A stretch of 64,000 nucleotides of DNA from Pseudomonas fluorescens (GCF_018614775.1 NZ_JAGGOF010000002.1:62001-126000); one strand, 5' to 3'. Positions 9,378 through 18,788 are shown, numbered from the stretch's first letter. Made by a program: numbers and translations. Notes: generated from the letters alone by a model not told the origin.

Positions 9378-10351
9378 AAACCGTACCTGCCATCGGTAAA
9401 TCCACTGGCAACTTCTATGGCCTGGGTACCTACCTGGGCCTGGCCGGCGCCTTGTTGGCAATGGTCGCGCTGTTCTCGAGCCTGAGCAGCCATTTCCTGT
9501 CCTATGACACCTTCAGCACCCTGGCAAACCAGATTCCCGACCTGATGGTGCTGGCGGTCGGCATGACGTTCATTCTGATCATCGGCGGCATCGACCTGTC
9601 GGTCGGGTCGGTGCTGGCCCTGGCGGCATCGACGGTCAGCGTGGCCGTACTCGGCTGGGGCTGGAGCGTCTGGCCGTCGGCCTTGCTCGGCATGGCCGTG
9701 GCGGCGCTGGCGGGAACCGTCACCGGTTCGATCACCGTGGCGTGGCGGATCCCGTCGTTCATCGTCTCCCTCGGCGTGCTGGAAATGGCCCGGGGCCTGG
9801 CGTACCAGATGACCGGCTCGCGGACCGCCTACATCGGCGACTCGTTCGCCTGGCTGTCCAACCCGATCGCCTTCGGCATTTCACCGTCGTTCATCATTGC
9901 CTTGCTGGTGATCTTCATTGCCCAGGCCGTGCTGACCCGTACGGTGTTCGGCCGCTACCTGATCGGCATTGGCACCAATGAAGAAGCCGTGCGCCTGGCG
10001 GGCATCAATCCAAAGCCCTACAAGATCCTGGTGTTCAGCCTGATGGGCTTGCTGGCCGGTGTGGCGGCGCTGTTCCAGATTTCCCGATTGGAAGCCGCAG
10101 ATCCGAACGCCGGCTCCGGGCTCGAATTGCAGGTCATCGCAGCCGTGGTCATCGGCGGCACCAGCCTGATGGGCGGGCGCGGTTCGGTCATCAGCACCTT
10201 CTTCGGCGTGCTGATCATCTCCGTGCTCGCGGCAGGCCTGGCGCAGATCGGTGCCACCGAGCCGACCAAGCGCATCATCACCGGTGCGGTGATCGTGGTC
10301 GCGGTCGTGCTCGATACCTACCGCAGCCAGCGCGCCAGTCGGCGGGCCTGA
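9374..10351 (+). CDS. rbsC: Ribose ABC transporter, permease
   Basis: A 325-aa inner-membrane permease of the BPD_transp_2 family, with about ten hydrophobic segments. Conserved stretches include GMTFILIIGGIDLSVGSVLA and the coupling region GINPKPYKILVFSLMGLLAG, then GGTSLMGGRGSV. It overlaps rbsA by four bases and is followed three bases later by rbsR. Confidence 0.94.
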   Translation: MKTVPAIGKSTGNFYGLGTYLGLAGALLAMVALFSSLSSHFLSYDTFSTLANQIPDLMVLAVGMTFILIIGGIDLSVGSVLALAASTVSVAVLGWGWSVWPSALLGMAVAALAGTVTGSITVAWRIPSFIVSLGVLEMARGLAYQMTGSRTAYIGDSFAWLSNPIAFGISPSFIIALLVIFIAQAVLTRTVFGRYLIGIGTNEEAVRLAGINPKPYKILVFSLMGLLAGVAALFQISRLEAADPNAGSGLELQVIAAVVIGGTSLMGGRGSVISTFFGVLIISVLAAGLAQIGATEPTKRIITGAVIVVAVVLDTYRSQRASRRA

Positions 10352-10354
10352 ACC

Positions 10355-11374
10355 ATGGCGACGATCAAGGATGTGGCGGCGCTCGCGGGGATTTCCTACA
10401 CGACTGTGTCCCACGTGGTGAACAAGACGCGGCCGGTCAGTGACGAGGTGCGGCGCAAGGTCGAGGCAGCCATCGAGCGCCTGGACTACGTGCCCAGCGC
10501 CGTCGCCCGTTCGCTCAAGGCCAAGACCACCGCGACCATCGGCCTGTTGGTGCCCAACAGCCTCAACCCGTACTTTGCCGAACTGGCCCGGGGCATCGAG
10601 GATTATTGTGAGCGCAACGGCTATTGCGTGATCCTCTGCAACTCCGACGATAACCCGGACAAGCAGCGCAGTTATCTGCGGGTGTTGCTGGAAAAACGCA
10701 TCGACGGCCTGATCGTTGCGTCTGCTGGTGGTGACGTCGGCCTGGCCGAAGGCCTGACCAGCGTGCGCACGCCCATGGTCATCGTCGACCGTGGGCTCGA
10801 TGGCGTCGACGCGGACCTGGTGCGCATCGACCATGAATACGGCGCGTACCTGGCGACCCGCCACTTGCTGGAGCTGGGTCACCGTGACATCGCCTTTATC
10901 GGCGGGCCGGCCGAGACCAGCGTGGCACAGATGCGCCTGGCGGGTTATTGCCGGGCGCTGAAAGAAGCGGGGATCGAATTGCCCGTCGAGCGCATGCTGG
11001 AAAGCGATTTCACCAGCACCGGCGGCTATCGTGCGGCGGCCGGGTTGCTCGACCGGCAGCCGCCCAGTGCGATTTTCGCGGCCAACGACATGATCGGCAT
11101 CGGTGTGTTGCGCGCTGCGGCTGAACGCAACGTGCGCGTGCCCAGCGAACTGTCGGTGATCGGTTTCGATGACATCCAGATGAGCCGCTATGTGTACCCG
11201 GCGCTGACCACGGTCGGACAGTCGATCCTGCAATTGGGCGAGATGGCGGCCGAAGTGCTCCTGCGACGGATTGCGACGCCGGGGATCGCCACCGATCAGC
11301 GGATCGTGACACCCAGCATTGTCTTGCGTGAGTCAACTGCGCCGCTGTCCGGCACCTTCGCCCAATACCGCTGA
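10355..11374 (+). CDS. rbsR: LacI-family ribose operon repressor
   Basis: A 339-aa LacI/GalR regulator. The N-terminal helix-turn-helix is MATIKDVAALAGISYTTVSH with hinge helix SAVARSLKAKTT; the rest is a periplasmic-binding-like ligand domain (GLLVPNSLNPYFAELARGIE, DGLIVAS, IFAANDMIGIGVLRA). It lies inside the operon it probably controls through the palindrome at 6744-6757, an arrangement common in Pseudomonas. Confidence 0.92.
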   Translation: MATIKDVAALAGISYTTVSHVVNKTRPVSDEVRRKVEAAIERLDYVPSAVARSLKAKTTATIGLLVPNSLNPYFAELARGIEDYCERNGYCVILCNSDDNPDKQRSYLRVLLEKRIDGLIVASAGGDVGLAEGLTSVRTPMVIVDRGLDGVDADLVRIDHEYGAYLATRHLLELGHRDIAFIGGPAETSVAQMRLAGYCRALKEAGIELPVERMLESDFTSTGGYRAAAGLLDRQPPSAIFAANDMIGIGVLRAAAERNVRVPSELSVIGFDDIQMSRYVYPALTTVGQSILQLGEMAAEVLLRRIATPGIATDQRIVTPSIVLRESTAPLSGTFAQYR

Positions 11375-11398
11375 AACCGAATGAATGAGTAGTGACGT

Positions 11399-12313
11399 AT
11401 GTCTGCAAAAGTAGTGGTAATAGGCAGCCTGAACATGGACCTGGTGACCCGGGCGCCACGTTTGCCCCGCGGCGGCGAAACGCTGATCGGTGAGTCGTTC
11501 TCCACCATCCCGGGCGGCAAGGGCGCCAACCAGGCGGTGGCCGCCGCACGGTTGGGCGCGCAGGTGTCCATGGTCGGTTGCGTGGGCAGCGATGCCTACG
11601 GCCAGCAATTGCGCGGGGCGCTGCTGGCCGAGGGTATCGATTGCCAGGCAGTCGGCGTCGTGGACGGCTCCAGCGGCGTGGCCCTGATCGTCGTCGACGA
11701 TAACAGCCAGAATGCGATCGTGATCGTGGCCGGCGCCAACGGCGCGCTGACGCCCGAGGTCCTGGACCGGGTCGATGAGGTGCTGCAAGGCGCCGAGGTG
11801 ATCATCTGCCAGCTGGAGGTGCCGGACGCCACGGTGGGTCATGCGCTCAAGCGGGGCCGTGAGTTGGGCAAGATCGTCATTCTCAACCCGGCGCCGGCCT
11901 CCCATGCGTTGCCGGCCCACTGGTATGCCTACGTCGATTATCTGATTCCCAACGAAAGCGAAGCCGCAATGCTCAGCGGGCTCGCGGTGGACTCCCTGGA
12001 AACCGCCGAAGCCGCCGCGACGCATCTGATCGCGGCCGGCGCCGGTAAAGTGATCGTGACCCTCGGCGCCCAGGGGTTGATGTTTGCCAACGGCACGAGC
12101 TTCGAGCACTTCCCGGCCCCGCTGGTCAAGGCAGTGGACACCACTGCGGCAGGGGACACCTTTGTCGGCGGGTTCGCCGCCGCCCTGGCAGGTGGCAAGG
12201 GCGAGGTCGAGGCGATTCGTTTCGGCCAGGTCGCCGCCGCGCTGTCGGTCACCCGCGCGGGTGCGCAACCCTCCATTCCCACGTTGCTGGAAGTACAGGC
12301 GTTCAAAGCATGA
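11399..12313 (+). CDS. rbsK: Ribokinase
   Basis: PfkB-family kinase that phosphorylates D-ribose to ribose 5-phosphate. 304 aa. Motifs: N-terminal [35 protein letters not shown] (PfkB signature 1) and [18 protein letters not shown] (signature 2, with the catalytic Asp in GAGD-like AAGD). It overlaps the following rbsD by four bases (ATGA). Confidence 0.95.
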   Translation: MSAKVVVIGSLNMDLVTRAPRLPRGGETLIGESFSTIPGGKGANQAVAAARLGAQVSMVGCVGSDAYGQQLRGALLAEGIDCQAVGVVDGSSGVALIVVDDNSQNAIVIVAGANGALTPEVLDRVDEVLQGAEVIICQLEVPDATVGHALKRGRELGKIVILNPAPASHALPAHWYAYVDYLIPNESEAAMLSGLAVDSLETAEAAATHLIAAGAGKVIVTLGAQGLMFANGTSFEHFPAPLVKAVDTTAAGDTFVGGFAAALAGGKGEVEAIRFGQVAAALSVTRAGAQPSIPTLLEVQAFKA

Positions 12314-12714
12314 AAAAGACCCCGTTGTTGAATGTGGCACTGTCGCGATTGATTGCTTCTCTCGGCCATGGCGACAAGGTGGTCATCGGCGACGCCGGCC
12401 TGCCGGTACCGCCCGGCGTCGAGTTGATCGACCTGGCCCTGACCCATGGCATTCCTGATTTTGTCACCACATTGAAGGTGCTGCTCAGCGAGATGCAGGT
12501 GGAAAGCCACGTCTTGGCCGAGGAAATCTTCGACAAACAGCCGTCGGCCCTGACGACACTGAAGGCCCTGCAGGCTGACGGCGCGCTGGGTGCCCAGGCA
12601 CTGGTCAGTCACGAACAGTTCAAGATTCTTAGCCGACAAGCCCGGGCGATTATTCGCACAGGGGAATGTTCCCCGTACTGCAACATCGTGCTGATCGCTG
12701 GCGTCACGTTCTAA
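12310..12714 (+). CDS. rbsD: D-ribose pyranase
   Basis: A 134-aa RbsD/FucU protein that interconverts the pyranose and furanose forms of ribose, supplying RbsK with its substrate form. Conserved motif [20 protein letters not shown] holds the catalytic His near residue 20, and the C-terminus has [17 protein letters not shown]. It is translationally coupled to rbsK. Confidence 0.94.
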   Translation: MKKTPLLNVALSRLIASLGHGDKVVIGDAGLPVPPGVELIDLALTHGIPDFVTTLKVLLSEMQVESHVLAEEIFDKQPSALTTLKALQADGALGAQALVSHEQFKILSRQARAIIRTGECSPYCNIVLIAGVTF

Positions 12715-12742
12715 CCCTGTAACCTTGCACAAGGAGTGCGCC

Positions 12743-13771
12743 ATGCACCGCTATGCTCAGAAAATGCATCAACTGTTCCGGAGGCTGCTGCTTTTGTCAC
12801 TGATCACCGCTACGAGCGCCCACGCGGCGGAAAAAATCGACCTGATCATCGACACCGACCCCGGCGCCGATGACGTGGTGGCGTTGTTGTTCGCCCTGGC
12901 TTCGCCCGAGGAACTGAACATCCGTGCGTTGACCACCGTCGCCGGCAATGTGCGCCTGGACAAGACCTCCCGCAACGCCCGGCTGGCCCGGGAATGGGCA
13001 GGGCGCGAAGAGGTGCCGGTCTACGCCGGCGCGCCGAAGCCGCTGATGCGCACGCCGATCTACGCGGAAAACATCCATGGCAAGGAAGGCCTGTCGGGTG
13101 TCACCGTGCACGAGCCGAAGAAGGGCCTGGCCGAGGGCAACGCCGTCAACTACCTGATCGACACCCTCAAGGCCGCCAAGCCCCATAGCATCACCCTTGC
13201 CATGCTCGGTCCGCAGACCAACCTGGCCCTGGCGCTGATCCAGGAACCTGAGATTGTCCAGGGCATTAAGGAAGTGGTGATCATGGGCGGTGCGCACTTC
13301 AACGGCGGCAACATCACGCCGGTGGCTGAATTCAACCTGTTCGCCGACCCGCAGGCGGCTGAGGTGGTCGCCAAAAGCGGCGTGAAACTGACGTACCTGC
13401 CGCTGGACGTGACCCACAAGATCCTCACCAGCGAAGCGCGCCTTAAGCAGATCGCGGCGGTTAACAACAACGCCAGCAAGCTGGTCGGCGATATCCTCAA
13501 CGAGTACGTCAAGGGCGACATGGAGCACTACGGCATGAGCGGCGGGCCGGTGCATGACGCGACGGTGATTGCCTACCTGCTCAAGCCGCAGCTGTTCACC
13601 GGTCGTTCGGTCAACGTCGTGGTCGACAGCCGCGAAGGGCCGACCTTCGGGCAAACCATCGTCGATTGGTACGACGGTCTGAAAGCGCCGAAGAATGCGT
13701 TCTGGGTGGAGAACGGTGATGCCCAAGGGTTTTTTGACCTGCTGACCGAGCGTCTGGCGCGTCTCAAGTAA
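12743..13771 (+). CDS. Exported inosine-uridine-type nucleoside hydrolase
   Basis: A nucleoside hydrolase that splits ribonucleosides into base and ribose. The N-terminal calcium site IIDTDPGADDVVALLFAL and the region GGNITPVAEFNLFADPQAA are the family signatures. Unlike cytosolic RihA/B/C it has a clear signal peptide (FRRLLLLSLITATSAHA), so it should act in the periplasm and feed ribose to RbsB. I start at ATG 12743, placed by AAGGAG six bases upstream (342 aa). It lies 28 bp after rbsD and is probably the last gene of the ribose operon. Confidence 0.88.
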   Translation: MHRYAQKMHQLFRRLLLLSLITATSAHAAEKIDLIIDTDPGADDVVALLFALASPEELNIRALTTVAGNVRLDKTSRNARLAREWAGREEVPVYAGAPKPLMRTPIYAENIHGKEGLSGVTVHEPKKGLAEGNAVNYLIDTLKAAKPHSITLAMLGPQTNLALALIQEPEIVQGIKEVVIMGGAHFNGGNITPVAEFNLFADPQAAEVVAKSGVKLTYLPLDVTHKILTSEARLKQIAAVNNNASKLVGDILNEYVKGDMEHYGMSGGPVHDATVIAYLLKPQLFTGRSVNVVVDSREGPTFGQTIVDWYDGLKAPKNAFWVENGDAQGFFDLLTERLARLK

Positions 13772-13791
13772 CCGTACCTGGCACAGGACCT

Positions 13792-13880
13792 GTGGGAGCG
13801 AGCCTGCTCGCGATGGGGTATCTCAGCCCACCATAATGTTGGCTGACCACCGCTATCGCGAGCAAGCTCGGCTCCCGCAG
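13792..13880. repeat. REP doublet (BIME), right arm degenerate
   Basis: Left unit gtgggagcgagcctgctcgcg is intact; the right unit (cgcgagcaagctcggctcccgc) has an inserted G and a changed end. It lies between the nucleoside hydrolase stop and a convergent small gene. Confidence 0.85.
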
Positions 13881-13895
13881 GTGCTTGGTGTCGCC

Positions 13896-14093
13896 TCAAT
13901 CCTGCGCGTCGATCAGGCTGGGGTGGCGCTCGAATGCCTGCTGGATAAAGCCGCGGGCGACCTCCGTGCCCAACTCCCTCACCAACAGCTCAATGCCGAT
14001 GATCGCCAGCTCTTCCGGGCTGCTTGGGCTATAGGTGCTGTGGCCCTCCGACCATTTGGCCTTGATGGTGGCTTCGATGCTGACGGTGCTCAT
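13896..14093 (-). CDS. Small conserved hypothetical protein
   Basis: 65 aa from ATG 14093 (MSTVSIEATIKAKWSEGH), mostly helical, ending FIQQAFERHPSLIDAQD. No signal peptide or membrane helix. I do not recognise the family. The reading frame continues upstream without a stop, but MSTV is the most natural start; no strong Shine-Dalgarno is visible. It is divergent from the gene at 14222. Confidence 0.55.
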   Translation of the reverse strand: MSTVSIEATIKAKWSEGHSTYSPSSPEELAIIGIELLVRELGTEVARGFIQQAFERHPSLIDAQD

Positions 14094-14221
14094 GGTGGGC
14101 TCGCGAGTTGAAGGGCTATAAGCTGAGTTAAGCATTTTTGCCCGGGGTTTGGCACTGCGACTTAGGCATTGGGGGAGGGCTGTGCGACACTTGCGCTTTG
14201 ATTTTTCCAAGGAGCCCCGCC

Positions 14222-14527
14222 GTGCAGATCGATTTGAACGCGCCTGGTGGCCTGACCCTCGACGCCGTCCGTCAACTGTTGGCTTCGGCCAGTGATGACG
14301 AGCATACCCAACTGCGCGTGACCAAGGCGGGCATCGCCTACCTGTCTTCGGGGGTGGTCGGCGGCGCCGAGATCGACGGCTTGCTGTTTCGGCTCGAGAC
14401 CTGGGCGAAAGGTTCGGGGTATGTCGGGCGCGTCGCCGCCAGCGATGAGGTCTGGGTTATGCAGATTTACAACGCGCTGAAGGACAACTGGCCTAATCCG
14501 CCCTTTGATTACATCGATGTTTATTGA
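14222..14527 (+). CDS. Small conserved hypothetical protein
   Basis: 101 aa from GTG 14222, which has AAGGAG nine bases upstream. The sequence (VQIDLNAPGGLTLDAVRQLL, then LRVTKAGIAYLSSGVVGGA and a Trp-rich C-terminus NWPNPPFDYIDVY) is soluble and alpha/beta. No family recognised. It is a stand-alone gene between the divergent 65-aa gene and the I78 lipoprotein. Confidence 0.6.
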   Translation: MQIDLNAPGGLTLDAVRQLLASASDDEHTQLRVTKAGIAYLSSGVVGGAEIDGLLFRLETWAKGSGYVGRVAASDEVWVMQIYNALKDNWPNPPFDYIDVY

Positions 14528-14571
14528 GCGGGCGTTCATATTCAGACACGATTCAATGCGCAACGGCACGA

Positions 14572-14596
14572 CCGGCTCAGGCAAACTGCCGGTTTT
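14572..14596 (+). terminator. Weak intrinsic terminator
   Basis: Stem CCGGC / GCCGG with an 11-nt loop, then TTTT. Short, so only tentative. It would end the transcript of the 101-aa gene. Confidence 0.35.
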
Positions 14597-14691
14597 CTGA
14601 AGGTAGGCAGGCTGATAGGGCGGGTGTTGAAACCAAAACGCCATTTGGGCTGTCGCACGTTCTCTGTTTATTTATCAAGAAAGGAGGCTTC

Positions 14692-15006
14692 ATGCCTTGG
14701 AAGCTCGTGTCATTGACTACTTTGCTGGCTACCGCGCTCTTGAGCGGTTGCAGCAGTACGTCCGAGTCGACCCCTGATCCTGTGGCAGCGCAGACGGGTA
14801 ACGGCCGCTGTGAAGCGAAGGGGGCGGAGTTCGCCATTGGCAAGCAGGCTTCACCGCAATTGCTGGAACAGGCCCGTGCCCGTGCCGGCGCGCAGAATGC
14901 CCGGATCCTCAAGCCCAATGACATGGTCACGCTGGAGTACCGTTCCGATCGCCTGAATCTCACGACCGATGCCAACCTGGTGGTCAATCGGGTGAACTGC
15001 GGCTGA
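14692..15006 (+). CDS. Lipoprotein, I78-type peptidase inhibitor family
   Basis: 104-aa predicted outer-membrane lipoprotein: signal peptide with lipobox ALLSGCSS, then a domain matching Inhibitor_I78 (CEAKGAEFAIGKQASPQLLE, ARAGAQNARILKPNDMVTLE, and the end ANLVVNRVNCG). The I78 fold resembles potato-inhibitor I and has been linked to serine protease inhibition; activity here is inferred. The start ATG 14692 has AAGGAGG upstream. It is followed by a strong bidirectional terminator. Confidence 0.82.
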   Translation: MPWKLVSLTTLLATALLSGCSSTSESTPDPVAAQTGNGRCEAKGAEFAIGKQASPQLLEQARARAGAQNARILKPNDMVTLEYRSDRLNLTTDANLVVNRVNCG

Positions 15007-15029
15007 TCGCCGGCTTTACAATCGACCAT

Positions 15030-15061
15030 AAAAAACCCCGTCACATGGACGGGGTTTTTTT
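15030..15061. terminator. Bidirectional intrinsic terminator
   Basis: A5-CCCCGTC-loop-GACGGGG-T6: a 7-bp GC stem flanked by A and T tracts on both strands, between the convergent I78 lipoprotein and cold-shock genes. Confidence 0.92.
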
Positions 15062-15075
15062 AGCGCGCCGAGAAA

Positions 15076-15288
15076 TTACTCAGGGCGAACTTGTGCAGCT
15101 TGCATACCCTTTTGGCCTTTCTCAGCCACGAAGGAAACGGTCTGGCCTTCTTTCAGGCTTTTGAAACCGTCGCTTTCGATAGCTTTGAAGTGTACGAACA
15201 GGTCGTCACCGCCACCTTGAGGAGTGATGAAGCCGAAGCCTTTTTCATCGTTGAACCATTTAACGGTGCCGGTTTGGCGATTAGACAT
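15076..15288 (-). CDS. Cold-shock domain protein (CspA family)
   Basis: A 70-aa single OB-fold nucleic-acid chaperone. It contains RNP1 ([18 protein letters not shown]) and RNP2 (DLFVHFKAI). The start at 15288 follows GGAGAT. It resembles the major Pseudomonas cold-inducible Csp (CapB type). The upstream region on this strand is about 290 bp, leaving room for a long regulatory leader of the kind cspA mRNAs carry. Confidence 0.93.
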   Translation of the reverse strand: MSNRQTGTVKWFNDEKGFGFITPQGGGDDLFVHFKAIESDGFKSLKEGQTVSFVAEKGQKGMQAAQVRPE

Positions 15289-15438
15289 GGTGTATCTCCA
15301 AGAAACATATATTTTCAGTGTACTGTGCTGCTCAGGCCAACTGGGCACACCCGGGTATCATAGTCGAAATGTTCGATTTGGGAGCCCCCCAGAGGCACTG
15401 TTTGCCAATCAGTCGTGTTTTCTTTACCGCCTCAACTC

Positions 15439-15469
15439 GCTGAAAGCCCCGGTTTTAAAGGCTTTCAGC
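15439..15469. repeat. Inverted repeat upstream of the cold-shock gene
   Basis: GCTGAAAGCC / GGCTTTCAGC, a perfect 10-bp stem with an 11-nt loop, with an outer CGCCTC / GAGGCG pair at about 15429 and 15478. No U-tract follows on either strand in the right place, so it is not a plain terminator. It may be part of the cspA control region or end the gene at 15578. The rest of 15289-15577 holds only A/T-rich promoter-like sequence. Confidence 0.5.
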
Positions 15470-15577
15470 CGAAAATCGAGGCGATAAAAAAAGCTGTAAA
15501 ACCTTAAAAATTCATCGAAAAAAAGGCCAATTCAGCTGGTTTTATCGATTCAGAAGGGGTTCAACAGTCGGTTTTGC

Positions 15578-15880
15578 TCACTTTTTCGCCGGGGCCTGGG
15601 CCTTGCATTTGGCGATTTCTCCGAGGGCTTTTCGTTGCAATGCCTCGGGTGCCTTGTTGTCCATCAGCGCTTGAATGTCGGCGGCCGGGTAGGACTTGAT
15701 CGCATCGGCGCCGCACGCGCAGTGGGATTTGGCCGCTGCCGCGCCGATCTGTGGCGTAGCGGCTTGCGTGCACTGGGCCATGTACTTATCGCGCTCGCCC
15801 TTGGGCCAGTCGGCATGGGCGGTCAGCGGGAGCAGCAGGGCGAGGGGGGCGACTACTGCGAACAATGTATTCAGACGCAT
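15578..15880 (-). CDS. Small secreted protein of unknown function
   Basis: 100 aa with a signal peptide (MRLNTLFAVVAPLALLLPLTAHA) and a mature part with four Cys (QCTQAA, HCACGAD, AKCKAQ), probably two disulfides in the periplasm. The C-terminus is rich in Ala and Lys. It looks like a conserved Pseudomonas periplasmic protein, but I cannot name a function. Confidence 0.65.
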   Translation of the reverse strand: MRLNTLFAVVAPLALLLPLTAHADWPKGERDKYMAQCTQAATPQIGAAAAKSHCACGADAIKSYPAADIQALMDNKAPEALQRKALGEIAKCKAQAPAKK

Positions 15881-16141
15881 GCGAGGATGCTCCTTTCGGG
15901 TGAATGTCTTGTTATCTGAGGTGTTGCGTTTGCTTCAGTTCAGCACTCTGGCATAAAACCCGTGGTTTTACGCCCGCTTCATTTCGAGCACGGCGATGAC
16001 CGTTCATCTGTGCTAGCATGCCGGGCTTGGGTATTTTCAGGCTGCGGATGACGACAGGTCCCGGCGGCGGTCAATGCTCGACTTAACCCTGATTTGAATC
16101 CCAGTCACTCTGGTTCGGTTTCCACGGTTGGCCGCAAGGCT

Positions 16142-16235
16142 CCTGCCGCTGTAAGGCAGGCGTTCGTCATTGAATGGCCTGGGCTGGATCTTGTACTGGC
16201 TCATCCCAACCCACGTGACCTTTGGTAGGGGTCAC
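16142..16235 (+). promoter_or_regulatory. thrS leader with two tRNA-Thr anticodon-arm mimics
   Basis: Two hairpins precede the thrS ribosome site. Hairpin A (16142-16160) is CCTGCC / GGCAGG with the 7-nt loop GCTGTAA. Hairpin B (16215-16235) is GTGACCT / GGGTCAC with the 7-nt loop TTGGTAG. Read as anticodon loops, B has U33 followed by GGU and A has UGU at 34-36; both are threonine anticodons. In E. coli thrS, two leader stem-loops imitate the tRNA-Thr anticodon arm and let ThrRS repress its own translation, with the same order upstream of the Shine-Dalgarno (here GGAGAGGAGG). The rest of 15881-16141 shows no gene. Confidence 0.7.
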
Positions 16236-16254
16236 CACTAGGAGAGGAGGCGCC

Positions 16255-18177
16255 ATGCCAACTATTACTCTTCCCGACGGCAGTCAACGTTCATTCGATC
16301 ACCCGGTTTCCGTAGCCGAGGTCGCCGCATCCATCGGCGCGGGCCTGGCCAAGGCCACCCTGGCCGGCAAGGTCAACGGCAAACTGGTCGACGCCAGCGA
16401 CGTCATCGACAGCGACGCCACGCTGCAAATCATCACGCCCAAGGACGAAGAGGGGCTGGAGATCATTCGCCACTCCTGCGCGCACCTGGTCGGCCATGCG
16501 GTCAAGCAGCTGTACCCGAGCGCGAAAATGGTCATCGGGCCCGTCATCGACGAAGGCTTCTATTACGACATCGCCTTCGAACGTCCTTTTACGCCGGAAG
16601 ACATGGCGGCCATCGAACAGCGCATGCAGCAGCTGATCGAGAAAGACTACGACGTCATCAAGAAAGTCACCCCGCGCGCCGAAGTCATCGAGGTGTTCAA
16701 GGCCCGTGGCGAAGACTACAAGCTGCGTCTGGTCGAAGACATGCCGGACGAACAGGCCATGGGCCTGTACTACCATGAAGAATACGTCGACATGTGCCGT
16801 GGCCCGCACGTGCCGAACACGCGTTTCCTGAAATCCTTCAAGCTGACCAAACTGTCCGGCGCCTACTGGCGTGGCGACGCGAAGAACGAGCAGTTGCAGC
16901 GCGTCTATGGCACCGCCTGGGCCGACAAGAAACAACTGGCGGCCTACATCCAGCGCATCGAGGAAGCCGAGAAACGCGATCACCGCAAGATCGGCAAGCG
17001 CCTGGGCCTGTTCCACACCCAGGAAGAGTCGCCGGGCATGGTGTTCTGGCACCCGAACGGCTGGACCCTGTACCAGGTGCTCGAGCAGTACATGCGCCAG
17101 GTCCAGCGTGAAAACGGTTACCTCGAGATCAAGACGCCGCAAGTGGTGGACCGCAGCCTGTGGGAGAAATCCGGGCACTGGGCCAACTACGCCGACAACA
17201 TGTTCACCACCCAGTCGGAAAACCGCGACTACGCAATCAAGCCAATGAACTGCCCGTGCCACGTGCAGGTGTTCAACCAGGGCCTGAAAAGCTACCGTGA
17301 ATTGCCGATGCGCCTGGCCGAGTTCGGTGCTTGCCACCGCAACGAGCCCTCGGGCGCGCTACACGGCATCATGCGCGTGCGGGCCTTTACCCAGGACGAT
17401 GCGCACATCTTCTGCACCGAAGAGCAGATGCAGGCCGAATCCGCCGCCTTCATCAAGCTGACCATGGACGTCTATCGGGACTTCGGCTTCACCGAAGTCG
17501 AGATGAAACTGTCCACTCGTCCGGAAAAGCGTGTCGGTTCCGATGAGCTGTGGGACCGCGCCGAAGCGGCCCTGGCCGCAGCCCTCGACAGTGCGGGCCT
17601 TGCGTACGACCTGCAGCCGGGTGAGGGCGCTTTCTACGGTCCGAAGATCGAATTCTCGCTGAAAGATTGCCTTGGCCGTGTCTGGCAGTGTGGTACCCTT
17701 CAGCTCGATTTTAACCTGCCGATCCGTCTGGGCGCCGAATATGTGTCCGAAGACAACAGCCGCAAGCACCCGGTCATGCTTCACCGCGCGATCCTCGGTT
17801 CCTTCGAGCGTTTTGTCGGGATCCTGATCGAACACTACGAGGGCGCGTTCCCGGCGTGGCTGGCACCGACCCAGGCAGTGATCATGAATATCACTGATAA
17901 ACAGGCAGATTTTGCCGCCGAAGTCGAAAAAACTCTCAATCAAAGCGGATTTCGTGCCAAGTCCGACTTGAGAAATGAAAAGATCGGCTTTAAAATCCGC
18001 GAGCATACTTTGCTCAAGGTACCCTTTCTCTTGGTTATCGGAGATCGGGAAGTCGAGATGCAGACTGTCGCTGTGCGTACTCGTGAAGGTGCTGACCTGG
18101 GCTCGATGCCCGTCGCCCAATTTGCTGAGTTCCTCGCGCAAGCGGTTTCCCGGCGTGGTCGCCCAGATTTGGAGTAA
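16255..18177 (+). CDS. thrS: Threonyl-tRNA synthetase
   Basis: Class II synthetase that charges tRNA-Thr and hydrolyses Ser-tRNA-Thr. 640 aa, the full length. An N-terminal TGS domain (residues 1-61) is followed by the editing domain with H73xxxH77 (HSCAHLVGH). The class II core then shows motif 2 ([15 protein letters not shown]), the zinc-ligand Cys in [10 protein letters not shown], and motif 3 ([16 protein letters not shown]). The C-terminus is the anticodon domain. The start ATG at 16255 follows GGAGAGGAGG. Its leader suggests self-repression of translation. infC follows almost directly. Confidence 0.97.
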   Translation: MPTITLPDGSQRSFDHPVSVAEVAASIGAGLAKATLAGKVNGKLVDASDVIDSDATLQIITPKDEEGLEIIRHSCAHLVGHAVKQLYPSAKMVIGPVIDEGFYYDIAFERPFTPEDMAAIEQRMQQLIEKDYDVIKKVTPRAEVIEVFKARGEDYKLRLVEDMPDEQAMGLYYHEEYVDMCRGPHVPNTRFLKSFKLTKLSGAYWRGDAKNEQLQRVYGTAWADKKQLAAYIQRIEEAEKRDHRKIGKRLGLFHTQEESPGMVFWHPNGWTLYQVLEQYMRQVQRENGYLEIKTPQVVDRSLWEKSGHWANYADNMFTTQSENRDYAIKPMNCPCHVQVFNQGLKSYRELPMRLAEFGACHRNEPSGALHGIMRVRAFTQDDAHIFCTEEQMQAESAAFIKLTMDVYRDFGFTEVEMKLSTRPEKRVGSDELWDRAEAALAAALDSAGLAYDLQPGEGAFYGPKIEFSLKDCLGRVWQCGTLQLDFNLPIRLGAEYVSEDNSRKHPVMLHRAILGSFERFVGILIEHYEGAFPAWLAPTQAVIMNITDKQADFAAEVEKTLNQSGFRAKSDLRNEKIGFKIREHTLLKVPFLLVIGDREVEMQTVAVRTREGADLGSMPVAQFAEFLAQAVSRRGRPDLE

Positions 18178-18179
18178 TT

Positions 18180-18728
18180 ATTATTAAGCGTGAAATGAGA
18201 CAAGATAAACGAGCTGCACCGAAAGCCCCGATCAACGAGAATATCTCGGCACGCGAGGTTCGGTTAATTGGCGCTGACGGCGAGCAGATTGGCATCGTCT
18301 CGATTGATGAAGCGCTTCGTATTGCTGAAGAAGCGAAGCTTGATCTGGTAGAAATTTCCGCAGACGCAGTCCCGCCGGTTTGTCGGGTGATGGACTACGG
18401 CAAATCGATCTTCGAAAAGAAGAAGCAGGTTGCCGCGGCGAAGAAGAACCAGAAGCAGATTCAGGTAAAAGAAATCAAGTTTCGTCCAGGGACGGAGGAA
18501 GGGGATTACCAGGTAAAACTGCGCAACCTGGTACGTTTCCTGAGTGATGGGGACAGGGCCAAGGTATCCTTGCGATTCCGCGGCCGTGAGATGGCCCACC
18601 AGGAGCTGGGGATGGAACTCCTCAAGCGGGTTGAACAAGACCTGCTCGAGTACGGTTCGGTCGAACAGCATCCTAAGATGGAAGGACGCCAGCTGATCAT
18701 GGTCATCGCCCCGAAAAAGAAGAAGTAA
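18180..18728 (+). CDS. infC: Translation initiation factor IF-3 (AUU start)
   Basis: IF-3 binds the 30S subunit and checks start-codon and initiator pairing. The conserved protein begins upstream of the first ATG (18195): the in-frame codons ATT ATT AAG CGT GAA ATG follow GGAG, giving [12 protein letters not shown] as in other Pseudomonas. The rare AUU start is the known basis of IF-3 autoregulation, since IF-3 rejects it. About 182 aa, with the linker [13 protein letters not shown] and C-domain signature [16 protein letters not shown] intact. The start could be either of the two ATT codons. Confidence 0.93.
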   Translation: MIKREMRQDKRAAPKAPINENISAREVRLIGADGEQIGIVSIDEALRIAEEAKLDLVEISADAVPPVCRVMDYGKSIFEKKKQVAAAKKNQKQIQVKEIKFRPGTEEGDYQVKLRNLVRFLSDGDRAKVSLRFRGREMAHQELGMELLKRVEQDLLEYGSVEQHPKMEGRQLIMVIAPKKKK

Positions 18729-18788
18729 TCACCAGGGCACGGCAGGCCTTGCGATTATGTTTATCAACTGAATGCGGAGTATCCGAAC

